A DNA stretch of 64,000 bases from Brenneria bubanii (GCF_022378355.1 NZ_JAKMAJ010000004.1:1-64000), one strand, 5' to 3'; shown: positions 35,259-44,971, counted from the first letter of the stretch. Translations and numbers: made by a program. Notes: generated by a model not told the origin, from the letters alone.

Positions 35259-35958
35259 TATTCATCCTCACAAGTATTAAGCGTAAGTCATTAATTAAGT
35301 GGCTGGATAAAACTCAATTAAGTATAAGCATCATCTGCCGATTGATAATAACTGTAGCCATATAATTGTCAATAACCCATATTGTTAAGTGATAACTTCT
35401 GATGTTTTTACAGTTTAATGGGATCAAGTTCAGTTTTTTTGTGTTTTTTTGAAATTAAATCCTGTCATTGTCTTCTATTTTTTAATGCTGAGGTTTTTTA
35501 TAAAAAAGCGGTGTTGTTATTTGCGTGAAATATTTTATTTTATTGATTTTATTATTGTTTTTGTTTTTATTGGGAGCGAGGTTCGCTCTATTTTGGTGAG
35601 GTGACTTATTATGGTGCCCCAAAATAATGCATTTGCCTTATTTGTTTTTTATTTGTTAATTAAAACCTATAAGTCACGGCGCTTTTAATATCACTAATTC
35701 TAATATCATCAGCCGCGACCAATAACCAGATTAATGTTATTCGCCAGACAATTGATAAATGAAAATAATGAAGTATTGCCTTTGCCGATCTGACGCCAGG
35801 GGGGGCGACAGCCACTCCCCGGCGGCTCATGCGGAGCAAAAATTTATGCACGCCGTATCGACAGATTATCGAATCTGATATAGCTTGAACAACGGGTCCG
35901 ACATCGGACCCAGGCGTCGCTCGGACGGTCCGGGCGCTCACGTTACTTCGAGGATGTT
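35259..35958. promoter_or_regulatory. 700-bp divergent intergenic region, dgcN to alaC
   Basis: AT-rich next to dgcN (35280-35690), GC-richer near alaC. Contains an inverted repeat ATTTTGG (35590-35596) / CCAAAAT (35619-35625) and a palindrome at 35894-35911. No protein gene is supported; the short minus ORFs at 35660-36162 have no ribosome site or homology and one runs antisense into alaC. Confidence 0.5.
35894..35911 (+). promoter_or_regulatory. perfect hairpin in the alaC leader
   Basis: GGGTCCGA-CA-TCGGACCC: 8-base arms with a two-base centre, 48 bases before the alaC start, followed by further GC-rich dyads (CTCGGACGGTCCGGGCG). It may be an operator or an RNA stem affecting translation. 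No T run follows, so it is not a standard attenuator. Confidence 0.4.
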
Positions 35959-37194
35959 ATGGCTGATTCTACTTCTTCGCGCCACTTTACGCGCATCGAT
36001 CGTCTTCCCCCTTATGTATTCAATATTACCGCTGAGTTGAAAATGGCCGCCCGCCGCCGTGGCGAAGACATCATCGATTTCAGTATGGGTAACCCTGATG
36101 GTCCAACGCCGCCGCACATCGTAGAAAAGCTCTGTACGGTTGCGCAACGTGAGGACACGCACGGCTACTCGACGTCCAGAGGGATCCCCCGCCTGCGCCG
36201 GGCGATTTCACGCTGGTATGCCGACCGTTATCAGGTAGAGATCGATCCGGAAAGCGAGGCGATCGTCACCATCGGTTCCAAAGAGGGGTTGGCGCATCTG
36301 ATGCTGGCGACTCTGGATCATGGTGATACCGTTTTGGTGCCGAATCCCAGCTACCCGATTCACATTTATGGCGCGGTAATCGCCGGCGCTCAGGTTCGTT
36401 CGGTGCCGTTGGTTGAGGGGGTGGATTTTTTCAATGAACTGGAACGGGCAATCCGTGAAAGTATCCCTAAACCGAAAATGATGATTCTGGGTTTTCCATC
36501 CAACCCTACGGCGCAGTGCGTCGAGCTGGATTTCTTCGAGCGGGTGGTGGCTCTGGCGAAACAATATGGCGTGCTGGTGGTTCATGATTTGGCCTATGCC
36601 GATATTGTTTATGATGGCTGGAAAGCGCCATCGATTATGCAGGTGCCCGGCGCCAAAGATATTGCGGTCGAGTTTTTCACGCTGTCGAAAAGCTACAATA
36701 TGGCCGGTTGGCGCATCGGTTTCATGGTGGGAAATCCGCAATTGGTCAATGCGCTGGCGCGAATCAAGAGCTATCACGATTACGGCACCTTCACACCGCT
36801 TCAGGTTGCGGCGATTGCCGCGCTGGAAGGCGACCAGCAGTGCGTGCTGGATATTGCGGAGCAGTATCGCCAGCGACGTAATGTGCTGGTTCGTGGTTTG
36901 CATGAAGCCGGCTGGATGGTGGATGAGCCCAAGGCTTCTATGTATGTCTGGGCGAAAATTCCGCAGGCTTATGCGCATTTAGGATCGCTGGAATTCGCCA
37001 AGCGTTTGCTGGCGGATGCGAAAGTCTGCGTGTCGCCGGGGATCGGATTCGGCGACTATGGCGATACCCATGTGCGGTTCGCGCTGATTGAAAATCAGGA
37101 TCGCATCCGTCAGGCGGTTCGCGGTATTAAGGCGATGTTCCGCGCCGATGGCATTCTGTCCTCGTCAAAATCATCCTCCGGCAAGACGGCTTAA
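35959..37194 (+). CDS. alaC: glutamate-pyruvate aminotransferase AlaC
   Basis: 411 residues of class I PLP aminotransferases, very close to E. coli AlaC (YfdZ) in start (DIIDFSMGNPDGPTPPHIVE) and active site. PLP Lys244 lies in TLSKSYNMAGWRIGF; NPSYP, SNPTAQ and the C-terminal FALIENQDRIRQAVRGIK are present. It makes L-alanine from pyruvate and glutamate. ATG follows GAGGATGTT. The gene next to it, ypdK on the opposite strand, is conserved with E. coli. Confidence 0.92.
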   Translation: MADSTSSRHFTRIDRLPPYVFNITAELKMAARRRGEDIIDFSMGNPDGPTPPHIVEKLCTVAQREDTHGYSTSRGIPRLRRAISRWYADRYQVEIDPESEAIVTIGSKEGLAHLMLATLDHGDTVLVPNPSYPIHIYGAVIAGAQVRSVPLVEGVDFFNELERAIRESIPKPKMMILGFPSNPTAQCVELDFFERVVALAKQYGVLVVHDLAYADIVYDGWKAPSIMQVPGAKDIAVEFFTLSKSYNMAGWRIGFMVGNPQLVNALARIKSYHDYGTFTPLQVAAIAALEGDQQCVLDIAEQYRQRRNVLVRGLHEAGWMVDEPKASMYVWAKIPQAYAHLGSLEFAKRLLADAKVCVSPGIGFGDYGDTHVRFALIENQDRIRQAVRGIKAMFRADGILSSSKSSSGKTA

Positions 37195-37291
37195 GCCGAA
37201 AGCCTGAGAGCGTCATACCACCGTCGTGGTTTGGTCGACGGCGGTATGGCGATTTAACGGTGTAACAGGCGAAACGGCGGCGGGTTAATGA

Positions 37292-37324
37292 AAACGGGTT
37301 GAAAGACATTGCTTCAACCCGTTT
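37292..37324. terminator. stem-loop between alaC and ypdK
   Basis: AAACGGGTTGAA and TTCAACCCGTTT form an 11-12 bp stem with a 9-base loop. A second dyad, CATACCACCGTCG / CGACGGCGGTATG, stands at about 37213-37248. Together they close the convergent alaC and ypdK units. Confidence 0.65.
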
Positions 37325-37416
37325 ATGGCGCCGGAATCGGCGGCTGTAGCCTGTTGCGCGACGGCCGCTTATCGGCTCGCCGTCGTCTTATTTTGTCCCT
37401 GTCAGGCAATGATTGG

Positions 37417-37491
37417 TTATTCCAACATCAGCATAAAAGCACTCATCCAGACGACCAGACAGAATGAGATGCCCATAAAAAAATACTTCAC
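37417..37491 (-). CDS. ypdK: small membrane protein YpdK
   Basis: A 24-residue ORF with GTG start: MKYFFMGISF followed by a hydrophobic CLVVWMSAFMLMLE. It matches the E. coli small membrane protein YpdK (MKYFFMGISF..., from memory) in sequence and in its place next to alaC. GGAG stands nine bases before the GTG. It is a single membrane-spanning peptide of unknown function in the inner membrane. It is easily missed by automatic gene calling because of its length and GTG start. Confidence 0.82.
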   Translation of the reverse strand: MKYFFMGISFCLVVWMSAFMLMLE

Positions 37492-38175
37492 CGCTATATT
37501 CTCCAGAAGAAAACACGCCAGCAACGATCCCGATTGTGCGTTTTATTATCAAACAGAAACGTTGTGCCGTTGCATCGTGCAATCGGACACAGGTTTCCAG
37601 ATGGTCATCACCAGGGCTCACGCCAGTTATGACGGGAGCGGCGCTCAATCTACGCTGAGTGAGGGATATAATTCAAGTGGCCTCAGACACTATATTGGCT
37701 GAAATAGCATTAAAAGGCGTTGGCTATGCGCAGAGGTCGTCAGGCGGGGAATTCGCGTCCCGGCAGCGCGTGGATCAGCCGGCGTTTTTTGTACTATGCA
37801 ACTTTGCCACCACTCAGTTAGCTTCTGTCGCCTATCTGATTCGTTCAGGGCATAGCGGCATGCTACCCATGACGGTCCGTCAGCCCGCTCCGCAGGCCAT
37901 GCCGATAGCCGAACCTTGCGCGGTGAAAGCCGCATACATGCTGGCGACGCTTAAGTCGGTACGCGATAAAGCACGGCGCTTGTCGGGTTCTCTTTTGTCT
38001 CCGCCGGCCAGCGATTTCTGGTTAAAAACCGCTTTTCGTCGATATTTTAGTCACCAACCGGCATGTAAATCGGGCAATAGCGATCTTCTCTGTTATCATT
38101 GCCGCAAATCACGCGTCGGCTCGTCGAGCTGGCGTCGCCTTTCTTATGTTGCCTTTGGTAATAAGAGTAATCATT
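37492..38175. other. intergenic region ypdK to dbpA, no gene seen
   Basis: About 680 bases between divergent ypdK and dbpA. The open stretches here lack ribosome sites and recognisable sequence. It presumably holds the promoters of both genes. Confidence 0.4.
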
Positions 38176-39558
38176 GTGAGTACAACCTCTTTTTCTTCCC
38201 TCGCGCTGCCGGCCGAGCAGTTATCCAACCTGAGCGAGCTGGGTTATAGCGCCATGACGCCGGTGCAGGCGGCGACGTTGCCGGCCATCCTGCAGGGCGC
38301 CGATGTTCGCGCCAAAGCGAAAACCGGCAGCGGTAAAACGGCCGCGTTTGGCATCGGTCTGCTTAATCATATCGCCGTCGGCGAATTTACGACTCAGGCG
38401 CTGGTACTGTGCCCGACGCGGGAACTGGCCGATCAGGTGAGCAAAGAGCTACGCCGTCTGGCCAGATTCACGCAGAATATCAAGATTCTTACCCTGTGCG
38501 GCGGCCAGCCGATGGGGCATCAGATCGATTCGTTGGTTCATGCGCCGCATATCGTGGTCGGAACGCCGGGCCGTATTCAGGATCACCTGCGCAGAAGGTC
38601 GTTGTCGCTGGACGCCATGAAGATACTGGTGCTGGACGAAGCCGATCGTATGCTGGATATGGGCTTCACCGAAGCCATTGACGACGTGATCGGCTATACG
38701 CCGGCTCAGCGTCAAACGTTGCTGTTTTCCGCGACCTATCCGGCGGAAATTGAGAAAATCAGCGCGCGGGTACAGCGCCAGCCATTAAATTTCGAAGTCG
38801 CCGACGACGGCGATGAACCGGCCATCGAGCAGCGTTTTTATGAAACCAGCAAGGAACAGCGCCTGCCGCTGCTGATTGCGTTGTTAAGTCACTTTCAGCC
38901 GGCCTCCTGCGTCGTGTTCTGCAACACCAAAAGAGATTGCCAAAGCGTCTTTGACGCGCTGGATGCGCGCGGCATCAGCGTGCTGGCGCTGCATGGCGAT
39001 TTGGAGCAGCGCGATCGCGATCAGGTGCTGGTGCGTTTCGCCAACCATAGCTGCCGAGTCCTGGTAGCTACGGATGTGGCGGCGCGCGGACTGGATATTA
39101 AAGATTTGGCCCTGGTGGTGAATTTTGAGCTGGCTTTCGATCCAGAAGTGCATGTCCACCGTATTGGCCGTACTGGGCGCGCCGGCATGGAAGGGCTTGC
39201 CGTCAGCCTGTGTACGCCGCAGGAAATGAGCCGCGCCCATCTGATAGAAGACTATCTGGGGATGCGCATTAGCTGGACGCCGACGGCAGAGCTCGCTCGT
39301 AGCGAAGCGGCGGCGCTGGAGCCGGAAATGATGACGCTGTGCATCGACGGCGGGCGCAAAGCCAAAATTCGCCCCGGTGATATTCTTGGCGCGCTGACCG
39401 GCGATGCGGGGTTAACGGCGGCGGAAGTCGGAAAAATCGATATGTTCCCGGTGCATGCCTATGTGGCGATTCGCAAGGCCAGCGCGAAACGGGCTCTGAA
39501 GCAGCTGCAGCAGGGAAAAATCAAAGGCAAGAACTGCAAAGTGAGATTGTTGAAATAG
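38176..39558 (+). CDS. dbpA: ATP-dependent 23S rRNA helicase DbpA
   Basis: 460 residues, DEAD-box helicase. Q motif in LGYSAMTPVQAATLP, Walker A AKTGSGKT, PTRELA, TPGRIQDH, DEAD (VLDEADRMLDMGF), SATYP, ARGLDIKDLALVVNFE and HRIGRTGRAG. The C-terminal domain (MTLCIDGGRKAKIRPGDILG ... KGKNCKVRLLK) is the DbpA RNA-binding domain that recognises hairpin 92 of 23S rRNA; it acts in assembly of the large subunit. GTG 38176 was chosen over the ATG at 38146 from homology with DbpA N-termini and the AAGAG site. Confidence 0.93.
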   Translation: MSTTSFSSLALPAEQLSNLSELGYSAMTPVQAATLPAILQGADVRAKAKTGSGKTAAFGIGLLNHIAVGEFTTQALVLCPTRELADQVSKELRRLARFTQNIKILTLCGGQPMGHQIDSLVHAPHIVVGTPGRIQDHLRRRSLSLDAMKILVLDEADRMLDMGFTEAIDDVIGYTPAQRQTLLFSATYPAEIEKISARVQRQPLNFEVADDGDEPAIEQRFYETSKEQRLPLLIALLSHFQPASCVVFCNTKRDCQSVFDALDARGISVLALHGDLEQRDRDQVLVRFANHSCRVLVATDVAARGLDIKDLALVVNFELAFDPEVHVHRIGRTGRAGMEGLAVSLCTPQEMSRAHLIEDYLGMRISWTPTAELARSEAAALEPEMMTLCIDGGRKAKIRPGDILGALTGDAGLTAAEVGKIDMFPVHAYVAIRKASAKRALKQLQQGKIKGKNCKVRLLK

Positions 39559-39646
39559 AGTGATGAAAACGCCGTTCAGGACTCGTGCTGCTTCTGAGCG
39601 GCTGACCGGTATTGTTTTCTTCTTATTCCCTCTCTGCGCAAGATGA

Positions 39647-39685
39647 CGACAATTTCGCCACTGGACGACAGCGGCGAAATTGTCG
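39647..39685. repeat. perfect 13-bp inverted repeat downstream of dbpA
   Basis: CGACAATTTCGCC (39647-39659) and GGCGAAATTGTCG (39673-39685) with a 13-base spacer. It lies 89 bases after the dbpA stop. No T run follows. It could be a transcript-end stem, a protein-binding dyad or an isolated mobile repeat. Confidence 0.55.
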
Positions 39686-40824
39686 CATTGACTGTGTGTG
39701 GGTGAAGCGGTAAATCTTGATGAAGAACGATGGTATTATCTGCATCAACCATGCACTCCACGCTGCTTTGAACGCAGCATGCCGCATCTGAAGGATAGGT
39801 ATCGCCGCAGGAAGTCGGCGGGCGGTGATGAGGAAAAGACAGGCGGGTAATAATACTGATACAAACCATATGTTGTGTGGTAGTCTGAGAAAAAGATGGG
39901 TTTTCCGACTATGTCACAATTGATATCGGACCATTGCAAACAATGGAGAGCGCGTTGGCATAATTATTATTCAAAAGGATCAATGACAAGCGTAAATGGC
40001 TTTGTCTATTAAACCCCACACGATAGGTGTGTTTGTTGATTTTTTTATGTTCATAAAACATCCGTTTTATTAAACAGGAATAATAGTTCATTGTATTTTA
40101 ATTTTTTTATATATTATTTTAATTCAATTCAGTATTGTAAATATATTAACGTGCTGTTTTTTGCTTGATTTTCTTTCTTCCATAACAATAACTTCTTTCA
40201 GACAAAGTGTTGCAGAACCTTATTTTGATGGTATAAACAGGGAGAGGAATACGGCTTTTTCATTATATCAATTTCATTTATTTGCTAAATATCTATATTC
40301 TGAATGATTTGCCTCGCGGCAAGGGGCGGTGCGAGTAGGCGCTCCGGCGCGCATCTCACCTGCAGCTTGACGTACGATAAATGGATTTCGCGGTGCGGGA
40401 CAAAAAGATAACGATTTAAACCATAGGGCGATTTTTCCCATTACGGGGACAGCTCATGAATGAGGCTGGTAACGCGGCAAGCCAATTTGCGCAGCCAGCG
40501 GTCGGCATGCGGCAAGGTACGGGTTTGTATCTCATTCAATGCCTTAATCTTGATCAGGTCAGTCATCGGGAAAGCCTGTCGAAGGCGGACTTGAATATGG
40601 TCTGACATCGGCTTTCAGATTCAGGGTGAGCAGATCCATTTAGTAAAGTAAATAACGCGATAATCTAAGCGAAAAATATAAAAATAGTCTTTTAACCCAT
40701 TAATAATGGATTAAAGCGTCTCGAATTCTTCTTCTTTGACCGTACATGCTCTTTTTATTTTTTGCTGCAATATATTTCACTCTCAACTACATGCACATTT
40801 GTAACGGATGAAGAGTTTTGGCTG
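39686..40824. other. long intergenic region with probable decayed sequence
   Basis: About 1.1 kb without a supported gene. Bases 39990-40310 are very AT-rich. On the minus strand 40441-40566 has a 41-residue ORF (MTDLIKIKALNEIQTRTLPH ... ITSLIHELSP-like end) that may be the start of a lost gene; it is not recognised. The last 150 bases before 40825 presumably hold the promoter of the GGDEF-EAL gene. Confidence 0.35.
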
Positions 40825-43029
40825 ATGATATCCCGGATCCGAGTAACTAAGGAATCAAACGAAGAAATGCCGGATGAAGAAAGTTACGTTCCCCTGTATC
40901 GACAGCAAGGCTGGCATCGTTCGATTTTAGGGCGTGTCACTTTATTTCTGCTCATCGGTATCATTGTTTCATATGGCGTCGGCGCGGCGGCGGGCTGGTT
41001 TATTGTTGATAAAAGTTCGCAGGAGCAGTGGCGGCGTCAGGCCGACACCAATGCCCACATCATCAGTTATATCGTCCGAAGCATATATACGTCGGTCGTT
41101 GCCCGTATGGATGAGTCCGGTTTGATCAAGAGTATTGAGACGGACAGGTTTCTGGGCGATGACGAATCCATTTTGCAAACCGGGTTTAATCCTGTCGATG
41201 TGCTTTCTCTGGCTGCGATGCAGACCAATAACCGAGTTTGGCTATTTCGCTATCACGCCAGTGAGGGCTTTGTCAGCGTCACGGACGCGAAAGGCGACGA
41301 CGGCGGAAATCTTCTGCAACTGGAGGAGAGAAAACCCGTCACGCCCGATACGTTAACGACGACATTCTCCGGTTTTGTCTACATTGACGGCAAAACCTAT
41401 TTTGCCAGCGTACTTCCCATCCTGGCGCCATCAGGAAAATTACTGGGCGCATTGGTGAGCAGCGTCGGTGAGAAGCAGGATCTTTACCTCATCCACAATA
41501 CGCTGCTACGCAACTCGCTTATCGGACTATGGATTGTCTTGGTGGTGATGGGGGTGACCATCAGCCTGCTCATGAGGCAGTTTTTTCATTCTGTGCCGAC
41601 GCTGATTCAGGCCTTGACGCGTATTGCCCATGGCGATACTGCGAATATCACGCCGCTCCTGCAACGAGACGATGAAATCGGTCATCTGGCGGCGGCCATC
41701 GAAAAACTACGCAAGGCGATGGTGGAACGGGATCACCTCCAGCAAATCAAAGATACCGCGCAGAAAATGGAATACATGGCTCATCATGATCAACTGACCG
41801 GTCTTCCTAACCGTACTTTTTTAAGCGGCGCGTTGGAAAGCGCTATCGCGCGGTTGCAGTCGAAAAACGCGCGCTTTAATTTGATGCTGCTCGATCTCGA
41901 CTATTTCAAAAACGTCAATGACACCTATGGCCACCCGGTGGGGGATTCCCTGCTGATTAACGTCAGTGAGCGGGTTTCCCTGTTGGTCGGTAATGAAGAC
42001 GTTGTCGCGCGGCTGGGGGGCGATGAGTTCGCCTTGATCCAGCATGTGAAGGAAAAACCGATAAAGGAGGCGCGACAGCTGGCGGAGAATATCATCTCGG
42101 CAATTTCCGCGCCTTTTTATTGTCAGGGGCACGAATTCTGCGTGGGCATCAGCATTGGCATCGCCAGTGCGCCGCTGCATGGCGAGACATCGCAAATCCT
42201 GATGAAGAATGCGGACGTGGCGCTCTATGCCTCTAAACGCGCCGGCCGGAATAATTATCACTATTTCGAATATGGCATGGCGATGCCGAGTTCGGTGCAG
42301 AACATAAAGGAGCTGGATATTGAAGGCGCCTTGTCCCGCAATGAATTCGAACTTTATTATCAACCGCTGATGCGCCTTTCGGACAATACCGTTATCGGCT
42401 ATGAGGCGCTGGTTCGCTGGCGTCATGATTCCCGGCAATTACTGATGCCGGATGTGTTTATCGAATTGGCGGAGAAAAACGGCCTGATCGTCAAGCTGGG
42501 CGAATGGATCATTCATCAGGCTTGTCATGACGCCATGACCCATTTTTCCGAGCATCAGTGCGTTTCTGTGAACATCTCGGGCATTCAGGTTCATCACCCC
42601 GGATTAACGGAGATTCTGGCAAGGGCGCTGGCAAGCAGCGGGCTGCCTGCTTCGCGCATCGCGCTTGAGGTCACGGAATCCATTTTGCTGGATCGCAAGG
42701 GGGCGCTGCCTGTATTACAGCAAATAGAATCCATGGGTATTGCGATAGCGCTGGATGATTTAGGCACCGGCTATTCATCGCTGGATTATCTTGCCGATTT
42801 CCCGTTCACCTGGGTCAAGCTGGATAAAGGCCTGGTGGCCGGCATGGAAGAAAGCGAGTCGAAACGGATTATTGTGAGCAGCATTATTGCGCTGGTGAAA
42901 CAGCTGGATATGAAATGCATCGCCGAAGGGGTGGAAACCGATCGGCAATTGAATCTGTTGCGTCATGTAGGGTGTGAATATGCACAGGGCCACCGAATAG
43001 GTGCGGCGCTACCGGTAACGGCAATATAG
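40825..43029 (+). CDS. membrane-bound GGDEF-EAL c-di-GMP signalling protein
   Basis: About 734 residues. One membrane helix at about 37-57 (VTLFLLIGIIVSYGVGAAAG), a periplasmic sensor region of some 160 residues, a second helix (IGLWIVLVVMGVTISLLM), a HAMP-like linker (RIAHGDTANITPLLQRDDEI), a GGDEF domain with intact LTGLPNR, DLDYFKNVNDTYGH and RLGGDEF, then an EAL domain with YEALVRW, VTES, DDLGTGYSSLDYL, KLDKG and AEGVET. Catalytic residues for both synthesis and hydrolysis appear present. ATG 40825 is chosen; 40867 is an alternative. Two binding-protein genes follow at once, probably its sensory partners. Confidence 0.88.
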   Translation: MISRIRVTKESNEEMPDEESYVPLYRQQGWHRSILGRVTLFLLIGIIVSYGVGAAAGWFIVDKSSQEQWRRQADTNAHIISYIVRSIYTSVVARMDESGLIKSIETDRFLGDDESILQTGFNPVDVLSLAAMQTNNRVWLFRYHASEGFVSVTDAKGDDGGNLLQLEERKPVTPDTLTTTFSGFVYIDGKTYFASVLPILAPSGKLLGALVSSVGEKQDLYLIHNTLLRNSLIGLWIVLVVMGVTISLLMRQFFHSVPTLIQALTRIAHGDTANITPLLQRDDEIGHLAAAIEKLRKAMVERDHLQQIKDTAQKMEYMAHHDQLTGLPNRTFLSGALESAIARLQSKNARFNLMLLDLDYFKNVNDTYGHPVGDSLLINVSERVSLLVGNEDVVARLGGDEFALIQHVKEKPIKEARQLAENIISAISAPFYCQGHEFCVGISIGIASAPLHGETSQILMKNADVALYASKRAGRNNYHYFEYGMAMPSSVQNIKELDIEGALSRNEFELYYQPLMRLSDNTVIGYEALVRWRHDSRQLLMPDVFIELAEKNGLIVKLGEWIIHQACHDAMTHFSEHQCVSVNISGIQVHHPGLTEILARALASSGLPASRIALEVTESILLDRKGALPVLQQIESMGIAIALDDLGTGYSSLDYLADFPFTWVKLDKGLVAGMEESESKRIIVSSIIALVKQLDMKCIAEGVETDRQLNLLRHVGCEYAQGHRIGAALPVTAI

Positions 43030-43037
43030 GTTGAACT

Positions 43038-44015
43038 ATGCGGTATTTATTGAATGGATTTCAAATTCGGCTAAACAGATATGCCCGAACGGTCTATCGA
43101 CTGACGTCAAATTTTATCATTGGGTCGAGCCGCAACGCGGCGATGATCATGGTGCTGTTTGCGCCGCTGCAACAGAGTGCCGCCGTCGAACCGATGGATA
43201 ATACGCTGATGCGGATTTCCCAGACCAAGACGATAAAGCTAGGCCACCGTTTGGATGAGCCCCCGTTTTCCTACCAGGTCGACGGCAAGATCATCGGCTA
43301 TTCGGTCGACCTCTGTCTGCAAATCGCCGACGGCGTAAAAAGATATCTGAAACAGGATGATATACAGATTGTGTTTGTTCCGGTAACCACGGCGACGCGT
43401 TTTCTTCTGATTCGTAATCACGGCATCGATCTGGAGTGCGCCGCAACGACGAATAATCGCGAAAGGCGGAAAATGGCCGAGTTTTCCTATCCTCATTTCG
43501 TCACCTCGACTCGTTTTGTGGCGTTAAAGCGTTCCGGTATCAGGCGAATTGAACAGCTGGCCGGGCGCAGCGTGTCAGCGAGCAGCGGTACGGTTAACCT
43601 TGAGCAGTTGAATGCGGCGAATAGCCGTATGAAGCTCAATATCTCCGTGGTGCTGAAAAAAGTGAATAAGGACGCCTTTGATCTGGTGGCGAACGGTAGC
43701 GTATCGGCTTTTGTTATGGATGATATTCTGCTGGCGGGGTTGGTCGCGTCCTCTCCCACTCCGTCCGATTTTGTGTTGTCTGAAGATTATTTAAGCCAGC
43801 CGGAACCCTACGGCATCCTGATGCCGCCCGGCGATTTGGTATTCAAAAAAGTCGTGAACGAGGAACTGCGCACTCTTTTTACCCAGGGCGAAATCGACGC
43901 CATTTACGATAAATGGTTTCTTTCTCCTATTCCGCCGGACGGCGTCAATCTTCGTTTCCCTATGCCACAGACCCTCAAGACGTTTTTGGCGCAGCCGCAA
44001 GACTATCTGGACTAA
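43038..44015 (+). CDS. solitary amino-acid-type periplasmic binding protein (GltI-like)
   Basis: 325 residues, family 3 solute-binding fold: IKLGHRLDEPPFSYQVDGKI, GYSVDLCLQIADGVK, IDLECAATTNNRERRKMAEF and AFVMDDILLAG resemble the glutamate/aspartate binder GltI. An unusually long N-terminus (about 50 residues with AAMIMVLFAPLQQSAAVEPM) precedes it, so the signal sequence is atypical or acts as an anchor. The start is 8 bases after the GGDEF-EAL stop. No permease or ATPase gene is near, so it is likelier a ligand sensor than a transporter part. Confidence 0.8.
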   Translation: MRYLLNGFQIRLNRYARTVYRLTSNFIIGSSRNAAMIMVLFAPLQQSAAVEPMDNTLMRISQTKTIKLGHRLDEPPFSYQVDGKIIGYSVDLCLQIADGVKRYLKQDDIQIVFVPVTTATRFLLIRNHGIDLECAATTNNRERRKMAEFSYPHFVTSTRFVALKRSGIRRIEQLAGRSVSASSGTVNLEQLNAANSRMKLNISVVLKKVNKDAFDLVANGSVSAFVMDDILLAGLVASSPTPSDFVLSEDYLSQPEPYGILMPPGDLVFKKVVNEELRTLFTQGEIDAIYDKWFLSPIPPDGVNLRFPMPQTLKTFLAQPQDYLD

Positions 44016-44029
44016 AGGAGAACTGAGCG

Positions 44030-44935
44030 ATGTGCGGATACGGCAAACGCTTACGTCATTTTCTTATCGTCTTGTTTATCGTCATCGCCACGGAAAGCCA
44101 TTCATCCTGGGCGGTTGATATTATTCCCACCTTAGAGCGTATCCGCCAGACAAAGACTATCAAGTTGGGATATGGCGACGCTTTGCCATTTGCTTATGTC
44201 GGTCCGGCAGGCGTGGTGAACGGCTATTCAATCGATTTGTGCCAGCGTATTGTCGAAAAGCTCCGGGTCAGACTTGGGCTCAACAAGATCGACATCGAAT
44301 ACGTGTTTCGGACTCCCGCAAATCGGGTGCAGTTGCTCACCAGCGGAGCGATAGATATTGAATGCGACACCACGACCAATACGGCGGAACGGCGCCGCAA
44401 CGTGGCGTTTTCCATTAGCTATTTTCTGGTGGATACCCGCTATGTTTCTCTGCGTAAAAATAATCTCAACACTCTGGAGGACTTACGCGGCAGAAGCGTT
44501 AGCATCGTGCTGGGAACCAACAATGTCGCTCAGATCAATCAGGTGAACCGGGAAAAGAAACTGAACCTTTCCATCGTTTCCACGGATACCCTACAGAAAG
44601 CCTTCGACATGGTGACGCAGGAAAAGGTTTTTGCCTATGCGATGGATGATGTCTTGCTGCATGCGATGGTTGCCCGATCGGGCAACCCGCACCAGTATGA
44701 GATCTCAAGCGAGCCGGTGTATGGCCAGACCGAATATGGCTTTATGATGCGCCGCGGCGATGAGGGGTTCATCAACGCGGTAAACGACGCGCTGCGGCAG
44801 CTTTACGCCAGTAATGAGATAGACGCGATTTATGCACGCTGGTTTAATCAACCGCTGCCTGGGGGGCATATTAATCTTCATTTTCCCATGAGTGAACGTT
44901 TGCAACGGCTATATCGTTCCCCCGGCGCGCCTTAA
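44030..44935 (+). CDS. second solitary GltI-like binding protein
   Basis: 301 residues, paralogue of the preceding protein (IKLGYGDALPFAYVGPAGVV, GYSIDLCQRIVEKLR, IDIECDTTTNTAERRRNVAF, FAYAMDDVLLHAM). An N-terminal signal-like segment (LRHFLIVLFIVIATESHSSW) points to the periplasm. TAAAGGAGAACTGAGCG precedes the ATG, a strong ribosome site 15 bases after the first paralogue. It presumably binds a glutamate-like ligand and works with the GGDEF-EAL protein. Confidence 0.82.
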   Translation: MCGYGKRLRHFLIVLFIVIATESHSSWAVDIIPTLERIRQTKTIKLGYGDALPFAYVGPAGVVNGYSIDLCQRIVEKLRVRLGLNKIDIEYVFRTPANRVQLLTSGAIDIECDTTTNTAERRRNVAFSISYFLVDTRYVSLRKNNLNTLEDLRGRSVSIVLGTNNVAQINQVNREKKLNLSIVSTDTLQKAFDMVTQEKVFAYAMDDVLLHAMVARSGNPHQYEISSEPVYGQTEYGFMMRRGDEGFINAVNDALRQLYASNEIDAIYARWFNQPLPGGHINLHFPMSERLQRLYRSPGAP

Positions 44936-44971
44936 GCGAATATTCATCCTGGTTTGGCGTCAGACGCTCGT

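Noticed and set aside
36208-36978. 256-residue minus-strand ORF inside alaC
   Set aside because: Antisense shadow; alaC is unambiguous on the other strand.
37215-37330. Possible CRISPR-like or riboswitch structure after alaC
   Set aside because: Only two unrelated hairpins; explained as terminators between convergent genes.
41821-42438. 205-residue minus-strand ORF inside the GGDEF-EAL gene
   Set aside because: Antisense shadow without start signals.
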